Counted from the stretch's first letter, positions 28,051 through 36,918 are shown. The stretch is 64,000 bases of DNA from Bacteroidales bacterium (GCA_017616895.1 JAFZXE010000012.1:1-64000); one strand, 5' to 3'. Notes: generated from the letters alone by a model not told the origin. A program made the numbers and translations.

Positions 28051-28062
28051 CACTGACCGAAG
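28018..28062. repeat. 45-bp inverted repeat, right copy
   Basis: Opposite-orientation partner of 20971-21015 (43 of 45 identical). Here it forms the apparent promoter region of the third RHS tip. Confidence 0.8.
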
Positions 28063-28158
28063 GAATATGCCATCGTATAGAAAACGTCTCTTCAAATATT
28101 GCTTGTTTTTAGAAAAATATACAACTTTTTTAGTAGTGCTAATCCCTCAACTCTTCCG

Positions 28159-29016
28159 ATGACCACGACAATGTCAGTACATGGAATCTATTGTTCTTTC
28201 TCGGGCAAAGAGAAAGACTCGGAAACGGGTTACCACTACTTCGGTGCAAGGTACTATAACTCTGACTTGAGTTTGTGGTTGAGTGTTGACCCGATGGCAG
28301 GCAAGTATCCAAGTTTGTCCCCGTACAACTATTGTGCCTGGAACCCAATGAAAATAGTGGATCCAGATGGGATGGAAACCATTGACAATGACGATGGGTG
28401 GCTGGTAAACCACGAAAAAAAGACTGTTACACGGATTAGTGATGTAGGAGGAAACAGAAAACAATATGCTACAGACAGAGATGGGCACACGGTTTCCTAT
28501 GAAATGGGGGTAGGGGATTTGAAAAAAATGTATCAATCTAAAGGATACACAATAAAAGAATCTTCATCATCTAAAATTGGCTCAGGTATTATTGGAGGTT
28601 CTTCATTTTCTTCTATTTTAAAACAGTTTTTAGTGAACCCTGCAATTGATAATTTTCAAGGACTACAACATAATTCAGATTGTCTTGGTCTCGGAATAGA
28701 CTATTCCTCTGAAATAAGCAAGTTAAATAAAATAAGCAGGCTGGCAAGTGGCTCAGGGAAGTTATTGGGTACTTTAGGATTTGTTTTCTCTGCTTACCAA
28801 TTGACCAATGACAACAATATTGAGGACGCAACATTTCATTCTATGGATATTATTATGGGAGGTGTGGGCACAATCCCACACCCTGTAACGTTCGGTTTGT
28901 CTGTAGGATGGGGATTGTTTGGTCGTCAGACAATTAAATCTCAAGCTGAATCTTTTAAAAGGCAAATAGATGCTGGTTTTAATCCTGGACACTGCTCATA
29001 CATGCCTTTCAAATAA
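28159..29016 (+). CDS. Orphan RHS tip with unknown membrane-active-like toxin
   Basis: 285 residues from ATG 28159 (ATG 28171 or an upstream TTG at 28099 are alternatives). RHS core end at 28201-28371 (FSGKEKDSETGYHYFGARYY to DPDG) is nearly identical in DNA to the other two tips. The remaining 210 residues match no toxin family I recognise. They include Gly/Ser-rich hydrophobic stretches (KIGSGIIGGSS, GKLLGTLGFVFSAYQ, SMDIIMGGVG, VTFGLSVGWGLFG) seen in putative membrane-active RHS tips. A membrane protein gene follows 11 bp later and could be its immunity partner. Confidence 0.72.
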   Translation: MTTTMSVHGIYCSFSGKEKDSETGYHYFGARYYNSDLSLWLSVDPMAGKYPSLSPYNYCAWNPMKIVDPDGMETIDNDDGWLVNHEKKTVTRISDVGGNRKQYATDRDGHTVSYEMGVGDLKKMYQSKGYTIKESSSSKIGSGIIGGSSFSSILKQFLVNPAIDNFQGLQHNSDCLGLGIDYSSEISKLNKISRLASGSGKLLGTLGFVFSAYQLTNDNNIEDATFHSMDIIMGGVGTIPHPVTFGLSVGWGLFGRQTIKSQAESFKRQIDAGFNPGHCSYMPFK

Positions 29017-29027
29017 AAAAATGGCTT

Positions 29028-29468
29028 ATGAAAATATATCTGTATTGTTTTTACATGTTTGTCCGGATGTGGAAGAATTCCTTGATTTGCGATACGAAAT
29101 ATTCAATATTAACCTATGATAAATCGTATTCCATACTGGCATCATCTATGGCATTAGTGTCACTTATTCAGATTTCAAACATAAACACAATACTGATTTT
29201 ACCGGTTATTCTAATGCAGAAAAAAATTTCCGCGGATTTTCTTGTTGCGATTGTTTTTATTATCGGGATAATCAATATTTTTGTTTTAAATAAGGAACGG
29301 CTATACCGAAAGGCTGAATCACGGTGGAAGGATGAACCAGAAAAAAAAAGAATGCTTAATAGATGGATGGTTATTATTTTTTTCGTGGTAAGTGTAATTA
29401 TGATGTTTATATCAGCTAAAATAGTCTATATTCCACATTCAATGACTTTTCATTATTGGGGGAATTAA
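29028..29468 (+). CDS. Membrane-protein candidate immunity protein 3
   Basis: 146 residues with three hydrophobic segments (around 40-62, 68-88 and 112-132) separated by a charged Lys/Arg/Glu loop (KERLYRKAESRWKDEPEKKR). No family recognised. It lies 11 bp after the third RHS toxin on the same strand. Polytopic immunity proteins commonly protect against membrane-targeting toxins, which fits the hydrophobic stretches of the partner. The function is inferred from position. Repeat copy 3 begins about 15 bp after the stop. Confidence 0.68.
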   Translation: MKIYLYCFYMFVRMWKNSLICDTKYSILTYDKSYSILASSMALVSLIQISNINTILILPVILMQKKISADFLVAIVFIIGIINIFVLNKERLYRKAESRWKDEPEKKRMLNRWMVIIFFVVSVIMMFISAKIVYIPHSMTFHYWGN

Positions 29469-29476
29469 ATACATAT

Positions 29477-29640
29477 CCTGTTGTTGCGGATGACACATCC
29501 GCAACGGTTGAACAAGAAAATTTGTAATTCTCGACCTCGGCAGAACGAACACACGAACGCTACATAAGATTCCTGTTGCGCCGTATTTCCAACCTGGCGC
29601 TTCCAACCAAAACGGTTGTTGTCTTGCGCTGAAAAACGGT
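29477..29640 (-). repeat. Island hairpin repeat, copy 3
   Basis: Reverse-oriented copy: GTTGCGGATG/CATCCGCAAC hairpin at 29483-29505, the second hairpin slightly decayed at 29516-29534, then CGAACGCTACATAAGATTCC and GGCGCTTCCAACC. It follows candidate immunity gene 3 in the same relative orientation as copies 1, 2 and 4 relative to their upstream genes. Confidence 0.8.
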
Positions 29641-29654
29641 CTGCCGACCGACCA

Positions 29655-29690
29655 CCGAAGGGTCGCCGAAGGATCGCCGAAGGATCAAAA
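29655..29690. repeat. 11-bp GAAGGATCGCC tandem repeat
   Basis: Three near-copies of an 11-bp unit (GAAGGGTCGCC, GAAGGATCGCC, GAAGGATCAAA), directly after repeat copy 3. Function unknown. Positions 29691-29886 show nothing further. Confidence 0.65.
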
Positions 29691-29886
29691 GCTTAATATT
29701 TGAAAATCAGTACTTTGTAAATTATTATAGAGTTTTTACATAAAATCTTGTTTTTCAAGAAGATAAATTATCATGATGGGTGACGGGCATCTGGTGAGTC
29801 CTCCCATATATGTAATGACCCGACGAAATGTTAAATTAGTCAGTGGCTGTGTTAAAATTTCTTGTTTTTTTAGTGAAATTGATTTC

Positions 29887-29940
29887 ATGACTTTACTACG
29901 ACTTTACCATGACTTTACTACGACTTTACCAAGACTTAAC
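29887..29940. repeat. 11-bp GACTTTACTAC tandem array upstream of aguB
   Basis: Five units of 11 bp (GACTTTACTAC and GACTTTACCAT alternating) end about 20 bp before the aguB -7 box (TATTTTTG, 29959-29966). One unit per helical turn just upstream of a promoter would suit an operator array; this is inference. Confidence 0.7.
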
Positions 29941-29958
29941 TAAACCGTAAATTATTTG

Positions 29959-29966
29959 TATTTTTG
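29959..29966 (+). promoter_or_regulatory. -7 box for aguB
   Basis: TATTTTTG, 26 bp before the aguB ATG; matches TAnnTTTG. Confidence 0.6.
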
Positions 29967-29992
29967 CATTCTCAAACGAACGCATTTATACT

Positions 29993-30859
29993 ATGAGAAA
30001 AGTAAAAGTTGGTATTGCGCAGATGAGCTGCGTGGAGGACAAGTCGGCCAACATCGCCCGCTATACCGAGAAGGTGCGGGAACTGGCTAAGGAGGGCGCT
30101 CAAATCATCTGCCTGCAGGAACTTTTTGCGTCGCTCTATTTCTGCGATGAGGAAAAATACCAGAACTTCCAGCTGGCTGAACCTATCCCCGACGGCCCTA
30201 CGACGCAGCACTTCATGGCGCTGGCGAACGAGCTGGGTGTGGTGATAATAGCCTCGATGTTCGAGAAACGCGCCGAAGGCCTCTACCACAACACCACCGC
30301 TGTCATCGACGCCGACGGAACATACTTGGGCAAATACCGCAAGATGCACATACCCGACGACCCGGGATATTACGAGAAATTCTACTTCACGCCGGGCGAC
30401 CTCGGCTACAAGGTGTTCGACACCAAGTTCGGCCGTCTGGGCGTTCTGATTTGCTGGGATCAGTGGTATCCCGAAGCGGCTCGCATAACCGCACTTATGG
30501 GCGCCGAGATGCTTTTCTTCCCCACCGCCATCGGCTGGGACGAACGGCAGAACGAACACGACAACCGCGAGCAGTATGAGGCGTGGCAGACGATTCAGCG
30601 GGCGCACTCGGTGGCTAACGGGGTGCCGGTCATATCGGTGAACCGCACGGGCAAGGAGGGTGGCATGCAGTTCTGGGGCGGTAGCTTCATCACCAACGCC
30701 TTCGGACGTGTGCTCTACCAGGCGCCGCATCTGGAGGAGGCTCTGCATGTCGAAGAGCTCGACCTCGACGAGAGCGACCACTACCGCCGCCACTGGCCCT
30801 ACCTGCGCGACCGCCGCATAGACAGCTACAACCCGATAACAAAGAGATATATAGATTAA
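29993..30859 (+). CDS. aguB: N-carbamoylputrescine amidase
   Basis: 288 residues of the nitrilase superfamily. The catalytic triad is visible as E43 (CLQELF), K117 (KYRKMHIPD) and C154 (ICWDQWYPE). The sequence around it (FYFTPGD, NRTGKEGG, QFWGGSF) is typical of AguB, which hydrolyses N-carbamoylputrescine to putrescine, CO2 and ammonia. It precedes aguA by 170 bp on the same strand, completing the agmatine-to-putrescine route. Its TAA stop is immediately followed by the 19-bp hairpin repeat. Confidence 0.95.
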   Translation: MRKVKVGIAQMSCVEDKSANIARYTEKVRELAKEGAQIICLQELFASLYFCDEEKYQNFQLAEPIPDGPTTQHFMALANELGVVIIASMFEKRAEGLYHNTTAVIDADGTYLGKYRKMHIPDDPGYYEKFYFTPGDLGYKVFDTKFGRLGVLICWDQWYPEAARITALMGAEMLFFPTAIGWDERQNEHDNREQYEAWQTIQRAHSVANGVPVISVNRTGKEGGMQFWGGSFITNAFGRVLYQAPHLEEALHVEELDLDESDHYRRHWPYLRDRRIDSYNPITKRYID

Positions 30860-30878
30860 GTGCGTGCCCGCACAGGGC
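30860..30878 (+). repeat. Stop-codon-adjacent hairpin repeat, copy 2
   Basis: GTGCGTGCCCGCACAGGGC starts on the base after the aguB stop codon, then GTTTAAGC, the same continuation as after rho. A decayed second copy (GTGCGTGCTCGAACA) follows at about 30893. Confidence 0.85.
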
Positions 30879-31028
30879 GTTTAAGCACTCAGGTGCGTGC
30901 TCGAACATGGCAAATAAGTAGTCAGCAGTCAGCTTGGCTAATTTTGAATTTCGAAAGTAGAATTTTGAAGGCATAAACATATCCACGTATCCACATATCA
31001 ACCTATCAACGTATCAACATCAACTCCC

Positions 31029-32048
31029 GTGAATTCTTTCCACATGCCCGCGGAATGGGCGAAACACAGAGGCACTTGGCTGAGCTATCCTCACAACGAG
31101 AACTCGTGGCCAGGCAAGATTGAGACAATCTTTCCGTCGTATAACCTCTTTATCAAGACCCTCGCCGAGGACGAGGAGGTGCATATCTCGGTGCTCGACC
31201 AGAAGATGGCCGACGATGTGACGGCGGTGCTGAGGGGCATCGGCGCCGACATGAAGAATGTGTTCTTGCACCACTTCAAGACCAACGACGCCTGGTGCCG
31301 TGACCACGGGCCGGCATTCCTGGTCGATGAACAGGGGAAGTGTGCCGCGATGGTGAACTGGTGCTACAACGCATGGGGCGGGAAATATCCGGCGGAGCTG
31401 GACAACGAGATACCGCGCCTCATACACACGGTTTATCCGCAGCTGCAGCTGATTGACGCCGACATAGTGATGGAGGGCGGAAGCATAGATGTGAACGGGG
31501 TAGGGGACCTGCTTACTACCACGTCGTGTCTGCTCAACGAGAACCGCAACCCGCAGCTGAACCAAAGCCAGATTGAAGAGTATCTGTGCAAATACTACGG
31601 TGTGCAGAATGTGATATGGCTGGGCGACGGCATCGTGGGCGACGACACCGACGGCCACGTCGATGACCTGTCGCGCTTTGTCGATGAGGACACCATAATC
31701 ACAGCCGTCGAAGAGGACAAGTGGGACGAGAACTACAAGCCGCTGCAGGAGAACCTGAAGTTGCTCAACAGTTGCCGTCTGGCCAACGGTAAGCAGCCGA
31801 CGGTGGTGGAACTGCCGATGCCCGACGTGGTGACCTACGAAGACCAGCGTCTGCCGGCTTCATACGCCAATTTCTACATCGCCAACGGCAAGGTGATTTT
31901 CCCGACCTACAAATGCGTCACCGACACCCGTGCGGCATATATACTCGAGGAGTGTTTCCCTGACCGCGAGATAATAGGAATCGACTCGACCGACATCATC
32001 TGGGGCCTCGGCAGCTTCCACTGTCTCAGCCAGCAGATGCCTGAGTGA
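31029..32048 (+). CDS. aguA: Agmatine deiminase
   Basis: 339 residues of the peptidyl-arginine-deiminase-like family, converting agmatine to N-carbamoylputrescine and ammonia. PAEWAKHRGTWLSYPH at the N-terminus, TNDAWCRDHGPAF, GGSIDVNG and the C-terminal GLGSFHCLSQQMPE with catalytic C332 are all diagnostic. Start is GTG 31029, or ATG 31044 (MPAEW), which is also acceptable. The upstream spacer is a TATCAACRTATCAAC array that could displace normal ribosome-binding sequence. It supplies the substrate for AguB. Confidence 0.95.
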   Translation: MNSFHMPAEWAKHRGTWLSYPHNENSWPGKIETIFPSYNLFIKTLAEDEEVHISVLDQKMADDVTAVLRGIGADMKNVFLHHFKTNDAWCRDHGPAFLVDEQGKCAAMVNWCYNAWGGKYPAELDNEIPRLIHTVYPQLQLIDADIVMEGGSIDVNGVGDLLTTTSCLLNENRNPQLNQSQIEEYLCKYYGVQNVIWLGDGIVGDDTDGHVDDLSRFVDEDTIITAVEEDKWDENYKPLQENLKLLNSCRLANGKQPTVVELPMPDVVTYEDQRLPASYANFYIANGKVIFPTYKCVTDTRAAYILEECFPDREIIGIDSTDIIWGLGSFHCLSQQMPE

Positions 32049-32173
32049 GGTTCAAGATTTAAGTTTTAAGCTGTAAGTTTTAAGCTGTAAGTTTTAAGTG
32101 GTAAGCAAATATTCATTTGCTTATTCACTATTCACTATTCACACCTCACACTTCACCATTCACCATTCACACT

Positions 32174-32842
32174 TCACAATTTCAATCCGTATCCCACGCC
32201 GAGGATGTGGTCTTGGCGGTTGGTGCCGTTGTTGAGGCCGAACATGTAGAAGAGGTCGAGCGACGAGCCTTTGCCGAGGTTGATGTTGGTGCCCACGAAG
32301 TTGTGCATCATCGTCCAATGGTGGTTAGTGTAGAGCTCGAACGCCATATAGGGCGAGAAGCGGGTGTCGCCGATATGGTATTTTGCCGTTAGCTTGGGAC
32401 GCAGCACCCACGACCATTTGTCGGTTTCGGGGGCGTAGGCGACGATGAAGCGTTCACGCAGGCTTACGGTCAAGCCCGAACGCGAGAGGCTTTCGGTGGC
32501 GTCGAAAAGGATGCGGTGCTGATATATTGTCGGTTTCTTAAAATAGTCGTAATAGAGGGCGAAACGTAGCCATTTGGTGGCGCGGAAACCTACGTAGGGA
32601 CGCACGAACCAGAGGTTGGTTTGGTGCGAGAGCTCTTTGGAACGGTATTCGAACCGCACACCCGCCGACCAACGGGATGCCTGCTTTTGGTCGGAGGAGT
32701 CGTTGACACGCTGTTTGAAAGTGTAGGACATATCCACCGACCCCCAGATGCCGAAGTCGTTTTCACGTTCCTCTTGAGCTATGGAGACAAGGGGGCAGAG
32801 CAGGGCTGCGACGAGCAGGGAGAAGGAGAGAAGGTGTTTCAT
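32174..32842 (-). CDS. DUF2490 outer-membrane beta-barrel protein
   Basis: 222 residues with a signal peptide (cleavage near VSIAQ). The rest is amphipathic beta strands with alternating aromatic residues (WSAGVRFEYRSK, LRFALYYDYF, SLRERFIVAYAPE, YMAFELYTNHHW) ending GVGYGLKL, as in the DUF2490 family of Bacteroidetes outer-membrane proteins. Function unknown. It is 13 bp downstream of the DASS transporter, so probably cotranscribed. The downstream spacer to aguA is filled with TTTTAAG and ATTCACTA repeats. Confidence 0.82.
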   Translation of the reverse strand: MKHLLSFSLLVAALLCPLVSIAQEERENDFGIWGSVDMSYTFKQRVNDSSDQKQASRWSAGVRFEYRSKELSHQTNLWFVRPYVGFRATKWLRFALYYDYFKKPTIYQHRILFDATESLSRSGLTVSLRERFIVAYAPETDKWSWVLRPKLTAKYHIGDTRFSPYMAFELYTNHHWTMMHNFVGTNINLGKGSSLDLFYMFGLNNGTNRQDHILGVGYGLKL

Positions 32843-32855
32843 GGCGACGAGAGAT

Positions 32856-34286
32856 TTAGAAGAGTAAGCCAGCTTTGCCGATAAAGATAAGAATTGCGTA
32901 TGCCACTATCATGCCTATGATGCCGACGAAGATTCCCATCTTGGCCATATCGCCGGTTTTGATGAACCCTTTGGCGTAGGCGAGGGCGTTGGGAGGTGTG
33001 GAGATAGGAAGAGACATAGCGAGCGATGCCGAGAGCGCCAATCCGATAAGCAGGGTGGGTATGCCTCCGAAGGCATCGAGTTGGTCTTTCATGCCTGTGC
33101 CCACAGCCGCCAGTATGGGGATGAGCAGAGCGGCGGTGGCGCTGTTGCTCATGAATGTTGACATGAGGATGCAGAGAAGACCGCTGCCGATCAGCACGAC
33201 GAGGACGGGCCATGTGTGGAACGGGATGGCTTCGACGAGGTGGGTCGCAAGTCCGGTTTTGTCAAGTCCGACGCCGAGTGCGAATCCGCCAGCGACAAGC
33301 CAGAGGACATCCCAGTCAATCTTGGCGAGGTCTTTACGGTCGAAGATGCCGCTTACGGTGAACACGGCGAGTGGTACGAGTGCTACGACGAACGAGTTGA
33401 GCCCCGTCCATTTGCCTGTGAGCCAGAGGAGGATGGTGACGATAAAGGTGATATATACAACCCACGCTTTGGGACTTTTGTCAAATTCGCCTTCGATGTT
33501 TACCTCGAGGGTGAGCCCTTTGCGGAAAGGAAATACTTTGAAAAGGAATATCCACGAGATGGCGAGGATAATGAGCACGATGGGCACCATGACAATCATC
33601 CAGCTGCCGAAATCGACTGGTGTCCCCAACGTTTCGGAGAGATATTTCACGGCTACCGCGTTGGGTGGTGTTCCGATGGGGGTCCCCATTCCGCCAACGT
33701 TGGCGGCCAGGGGTATGGAGAGCGCCATTCCGATGCGGCCTCGTCCGTCAACGGGCATCTTGGCCAACACGGGCGACATGATGGCCAGCATCATGGCGGC
33801 GGTGGCGGTGTTGCTCATGAACATCGACAGGAGGGCGGTGATGAGGATGAATCCGAGCATCACCATAGGGGGCTTGTTGCCGAAGGGTTTCATCATCACT
33901 TTGGCGAGTGCGGCGTCGAACTTGTACTTCGACGCGGTGATGGCCAGCACGAATCCGCCCATGAAGAGCATGACTGTAGGGTCGGCAAAAGCGGCCATGA
34001 TGGCTTTGTAGCTAATGGCGTTGTCGGGGAGTTCGCCTGCGGGACGAAGGAAGGTGAGCATGCTGTCGCTGGTGGCGAAAAGCATGATAACCATGATGAG
34101 CACCGAGGTGATCCAGATGGGAGCCGCCTCGCTTATCCACATGGCGGCGGCGAAGATGAAGATGGCGATGACACGTTGTTCCACCACCGTGAGGCCTGGA
34201 ATTCCGAACCATTCAGCGGGTATGCACCACGCTAGCAGCGTCAGGACGACGCTTACGATCCAACCGACAACTTTTTTCGTATCCAT
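32856..34286 (-). CDS. SLC13/DASS-family anion:sodium symporter
   Basis: 476 residues with about 11-12 hydrophobic segments. MSNTATAAMMLAIMSPV and the later MSNSATAALLIPILAAVG are the paired SNT-type hairpin motifs that bind Na+ and carboxylate in the DASS (divalent anion:Na+ symporter) family. GTPIGTPPNAVAVKYL is also a family signature. The likely substrates are dicarboxylates such as succinate or fumarate. Upstream of argF on the same strand orientation, with repeat-rich DNA and a terminator between them, so it is probably a separate unit. Confidence 0.92.
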   Translation of the reverse strand: MDTKKVVGWIVSVVLTLLAWCIPAEWFGIPGLTVVEQRVIAIFIFAAAMWISEAAPIWITSVLIMVIMLFATSDSMLTFLRPAGELPDNAISYKAIMAAFADPTVMLFMGGFVLAITASKYKFDAALAKVMMKPFGNKPPMVMLGFILITALLSMFMSNTATAAMMLAIMSPVLAKMPVDGRGRIGMALSIPLAANVGGMGTPIGTPPNAVAVKYLSETLGTPVDFGSWMIVMVPIVLIILAISWIFLFKVFPFRKGLTLEVNIEGEFDKSPKAWVVYITFIVTILLWLTGKWTGLNSFVVALVPLAVFTVSGIFDRKDLAKIDWDVLWLVAGGFALGVGLDKTGLATHLVEAIPFHTWPVLVVLIGSGLLCILMSTFMSNSATAALLIPILAAVGTGMKDQLDAFGGIPTLLIGLALSASLAMSLPISTPPNALAYAKGFIKTGDMAKMGIFVGIIGMIVAYAILIFIGKAGLLF

Positions 34287-34395
34287 TGTAGTGAAGTGAT
34301 TAGTGATTAGTGAATTGACAATAGTGATTAGTGACCGGTGATTAGTAAAATGTATTGTTGCCTTGCGGCGTTGTTTGAGATATAGGCAAAAAGAA

Positions 34396-34431
34396 AAGAC
34401 CTTAAAGCCTCGCGAAAGGCTTTAAGGTCTT
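34396..34431 (-). terminator. Intrinsic terminator after argF
   Basis: AAGACCTTAAAGCC pairs with GGCTTTAAGGTCTT (14-bp stem, 8-base loop); on the minus strand it is followed by TTCTTTTTG. It lies just past the argF stop. Confidence 0.9.
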
Positions 34432-34443
34432 GGTTATCGACAG

Positions 34444-35445
34444 TTAGTCGCCGAGAGTGGCAACCATGACGGCCTTGATGGTGTGCATGCGGTTTTCGGC
34501 CTCGTCGAAGACGATGCTGTTCTCGCTCTCGAACACCTCCTCGGTCACCTCGATGCCGTCGAGACCGAATTTCTCGTGGACGTCGCGACCAACCTGAGTC
34601 TCGAGGTTGTGGTAAGCGGGCAGGCAGTGCATGAATTTGCAGTTTTTGTTGCCTGTGTTCTTCATCATTTTGGCGTTCACCTGGTAGGGTTTCAGCATGG
34701 CGATGCGCTCTTTCCAAACCTTCTCGGGTTCACCCATCGACACCCAGACGTCGGTGTAGATGAAGTCGCAGCCTTTCACGCCCTTCACGGGGTCGTCGGT
34801 GACGGTCACCTTGGCGCCGGTTTCTTTGGCTATCTCCTGGCATTTCTTGATGAGGTCTTTAGCGGGCTGGAGTTTCTTGGGGGCGATGATGCGCACGTCC
34901 ATACCCATCTTGGCACCGCCGACCATGAGGCTGTTGCCCATGTTGAAGCGGGCGTCGCCAACGTATGCGAAGGTCACCTCGTTGAGGGGTTTGCCTGCAT
35001 GTTCCTGCATGGTGAGGAAGTCGGCGAGGATCTGAGTGGGGTGAGCTTCGTTGGTGAGGCCGTTCCACACGGGTACGCCAGCGTAAGCGGCGAGTTCTTC
35101 AACGGTGTCCTGTTTGAAACCGCGATATTCGATACCGTCGTACATGCGGCCAAGCACGCGGGCGGTGTCCTTCATGCTCTCTTTCACACCGATCTGGCTG
35201 CCGGTAGGACCGAGATAGGTCACGTGTGCGCCCTGATCTTTGGCGGCCACCTCAAAAGCGCAGCGTGTGCGGGTGGAGGTCTTTTCGAATATGAGGGCAA
35301 TGTTCTTGCCGGTCATCGTGGGCTGCTCGCAGCCAGCATATTTGGCGCGTTTCAGATCGCGAGCCAGGTCGAGCAGATAGTTCAACTCCTTCGGGCTGAA
35401 GTCTAAAATCTTCAGGAAGTTACGGTTTCTAAGATTGTAAGCCAT
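34444..35445 (-). CDS. argF: Ornithine carbamoyltransferase (likely catabolic)
   Basis: 333 residues. STRTR (57-61) binds carbamoyl phosphate, HPTQ (135-138) and HCLPA are the other family motifs, and [10 protein letters not shown] carries the SMG loop typical of ornithine rather than putrescine specificity. Length and the nearby carbamate kinase favour the catabolic role (citrulline + phosphate to ornithine + carbamoyl phosphate, arcB-type). The biosynthetic direction cannot be excluded by sequence alone. It is separated from arcC by a four-helix-bundle gene. Confidence 0.94.
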   Translation of the reverse strand: MAYNLRNRNFLKILDFSPKELNYLLDLARDLKRAKYAGCEQPTMTGKNIALIFEKTSTRTRCAFEVAAKDQGAHVTYLGPTGSQIGVKESMKDTARVLGRMYDGIEYRGFKQDTVEELAAYAGVPVWNGLTNEAHPTQILADFLTMQEHAGKPLNEVTFAYVGDARFNMGNSLMVGGAKMGMDVRIIAPKKLQPAKDLIKKCQEIAKETGAKVTVTDDPVKGVKGCDFIYTDVWVSMGEPEKVWKERIAMLKPYQVNAKMMKNTGNKNCKFMHCLPAYHNLETQVGRDVHEKFGLDGIEVTEEVFESENSIVFDEAENRMHTIKAVMVATLGD

Positions 35446-35511
35446 TGTAATTTAATTTTGAAATTTGAATTATGAATTTTGAATTAATTGTCGGGGAAAA
35501 TTAATTTTGAA
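35446..35511. repeat. AATTTTGAA-type array between argF and the four-helix-bundle gene
   Basis: Degenerate 7-8-bp repeats (AATTTTGAAATTTGAATT-like words). The same family fills 35880-35905, 36945-36975, 40020-40130 and 8660-8690. Confidence 0.7.
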
Positions 35512-35868
35512 TTATGAAATTTGAACTGATTCCTTTTTCTTTCGGATTACCGTCACAAGAATTTTGATTATTTCTTCTGTCTGGTAGTTGAGTTTGTTGA
35601 ACATTTCTTTATCGATGTATTCTGATTCATTCAGTAGTTCAAGCCAATATTGGGTTTCTTCAGCTTCTTTAAGGGCTATCGACCATTTACTGATTAAATC
35701 GGCATCACTTTGTGGACGTTTACCTTCTCTTATGTTTGCTCCGATGCTTGTACCGCTGCGAAGTATTTGGTTAGATAATGCGTATTCTTTCTTTTCTGTC
35801 AGGAACCTGTTCAGCTGAATAATATCCAACGCCAACCTTTTACTTTTCGAATACAGCGGATTGTCCAT
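35512..35868 (-). CDS. Four-helix-bundle protein (23S rRNA IVP family)
   Basis: 118 residues. SNQILRSGTSIGANIREG and the following ALKEAEETQYWLELL are the signatures of the small four-helix-bundle family first seen in 23S rRNA intervening sequences. Many genomes carry it as a free-standing gene of unknown function. Here it interrupts the argF/arcC gene pair and is bordered on both sides by AATTTTGAA-type repeats, suggesting insertion. It is AT-richer than its neighbours. Confidence 0.88.
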   Translation of the reverse strand: MDNPLYSKSKRLALDIIQLNRFLTEKKEYALSNQILRSGTSIGANIREGKRPQSDADLISKWSIALKEAEETQYWLELLNESEYIDKEMFNKLNYQTEEIIKILVTVIRKKKESVQIS

Positions 35869-35915
35869 TCCTCTTCAAAATTCGAATTTCATAATTCAAA
35901 ATTGGAATTGTGCGT

Positions 35916-36851
35916 TTAGCGCACAATCCTCGTTCCGCAGTTGGGGTTGTCGAGTTGGCCGGCTTCGGTGATGATGCACTCTTTGCCGCCGTTTTCGACG
36001 AACATGATGGCGGCGCGGACCTTCGGTGCCATCGAGCCTTCGGCGAACTGTCCTTCTTCGAGGTATTTCTTGGCTTCGGCGATGGTGATGGTGTCGAGCG
36101 CTTTCTCGTTCTCCTTGCGGAAGTTGATATATACCTTCGGCACGTCGGTGAGGATGTAGAACTCATCGGCGCCAATCTGCACGGCGCAGAGTGCGGATGC
36201 GAGGTCTTTGTCGATGACCGCCTCGACGCCTTTCACATAGTCGCTCTCCTCGACAACGGGTATTCCGCCGCCGCCCACGGTGACGACGATGTTGCCGGCG
36301 GTGGCCAGCTGCTTCACTATCTTGATGTTGTTGATGCGTGTGGGTTTGGGCGAAGCCACCACCTTGCGCCAGCCGCGACCCTTGGGGTCTTCCTTATAGA
36401 CGGCGCCGGTCGTTTTGGCCAGTTCTTCGGCCTGCTCTTTGGTGTAGTAGGGTCCGACGGGCTTGGTGGGGTTTTGGAACATCGGGTCGAGCTTGTTGAC
36501 GGCCACTTGGGTGACGAGCGTCACCACGTCGCGCTGTATGTCGTGGCGCGCCATTACGTTGCGCAAGCCCATCTCAATCATATAGGCGATAGAGCCCTGG
36601 GTTTCGGCCACGCAGAAGTCCATCGGCATTGCCTCGATACCGGCACGTTTGCCTTCTTCGTGCTGCAGCATCACGTTACCCACCTGAGGGCCGTTGCCGT
36701 GACCGATGACGATGTTATAGTTGCGTTTGAGTAGGTTGTATAAGCTTTCGCAAGTTTGCTCCACGTTGGAGAGCTGTTCTTGATAGGTGCCTTTCTGTCC
36801 GCTGCGCAGAAGAGCGTTGCCGCCAAAGGCTACTACCGCAAGTTTTCTCAT
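35916..36851 (-). CDS. arcC: Carbamate kinase
   Basis: 311 residues of the amino-acid kinase superfamily. VAFGGNALL at the N-terminus, GHGNGPQVGN, VTVGGGGIPVVEE and KVRAAIMFVENGGKECIIT are all carbamate-kinase signatures. It makes ATP and carbamate from carbamoyl phosphate and ADP, the last step of citrulline or agmatine fermentation. It is first in a minus-strand group with the four-helix-bundle gene and argF. A TACATTTG -7 box lies about 68 bp upstream. Confidence 0.95.
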   Translation of the reverse strand: MRKLAVVAFGGNALLRSGQKGTYQEQLSNVEQTCESLYNLLKRNYNIVIGHGNGPQVGNVMLQHEEGKRAGIEAMPMDFCVAETQGSIAYMIEMGLRNVMARHDIQRDVVTLVTQVAVNKLDPMFQNPTKPVGPYYTKEQAEELAKTTGAVYKEDPKGRGWRKVVASPKPTRINNIKIVKQLATAGNIVVTVGGGGIPVVEESDYVKGVEAVIDKDLASALCAVQIGADEFYILTDVPKVYINFRKENEKALDTITIAEAKKYLEEGQFAEGSMAPKVRAAIMFVENGGKECIITEAGQLDNPNCGTRIVR

Positions 36852-36918
36852 TTCTTTTATTGTGTAATTGTTAGTTAATCAGTTGATTGTCGCCTTGATG
36901 GATGGCGACGCAGGACTG

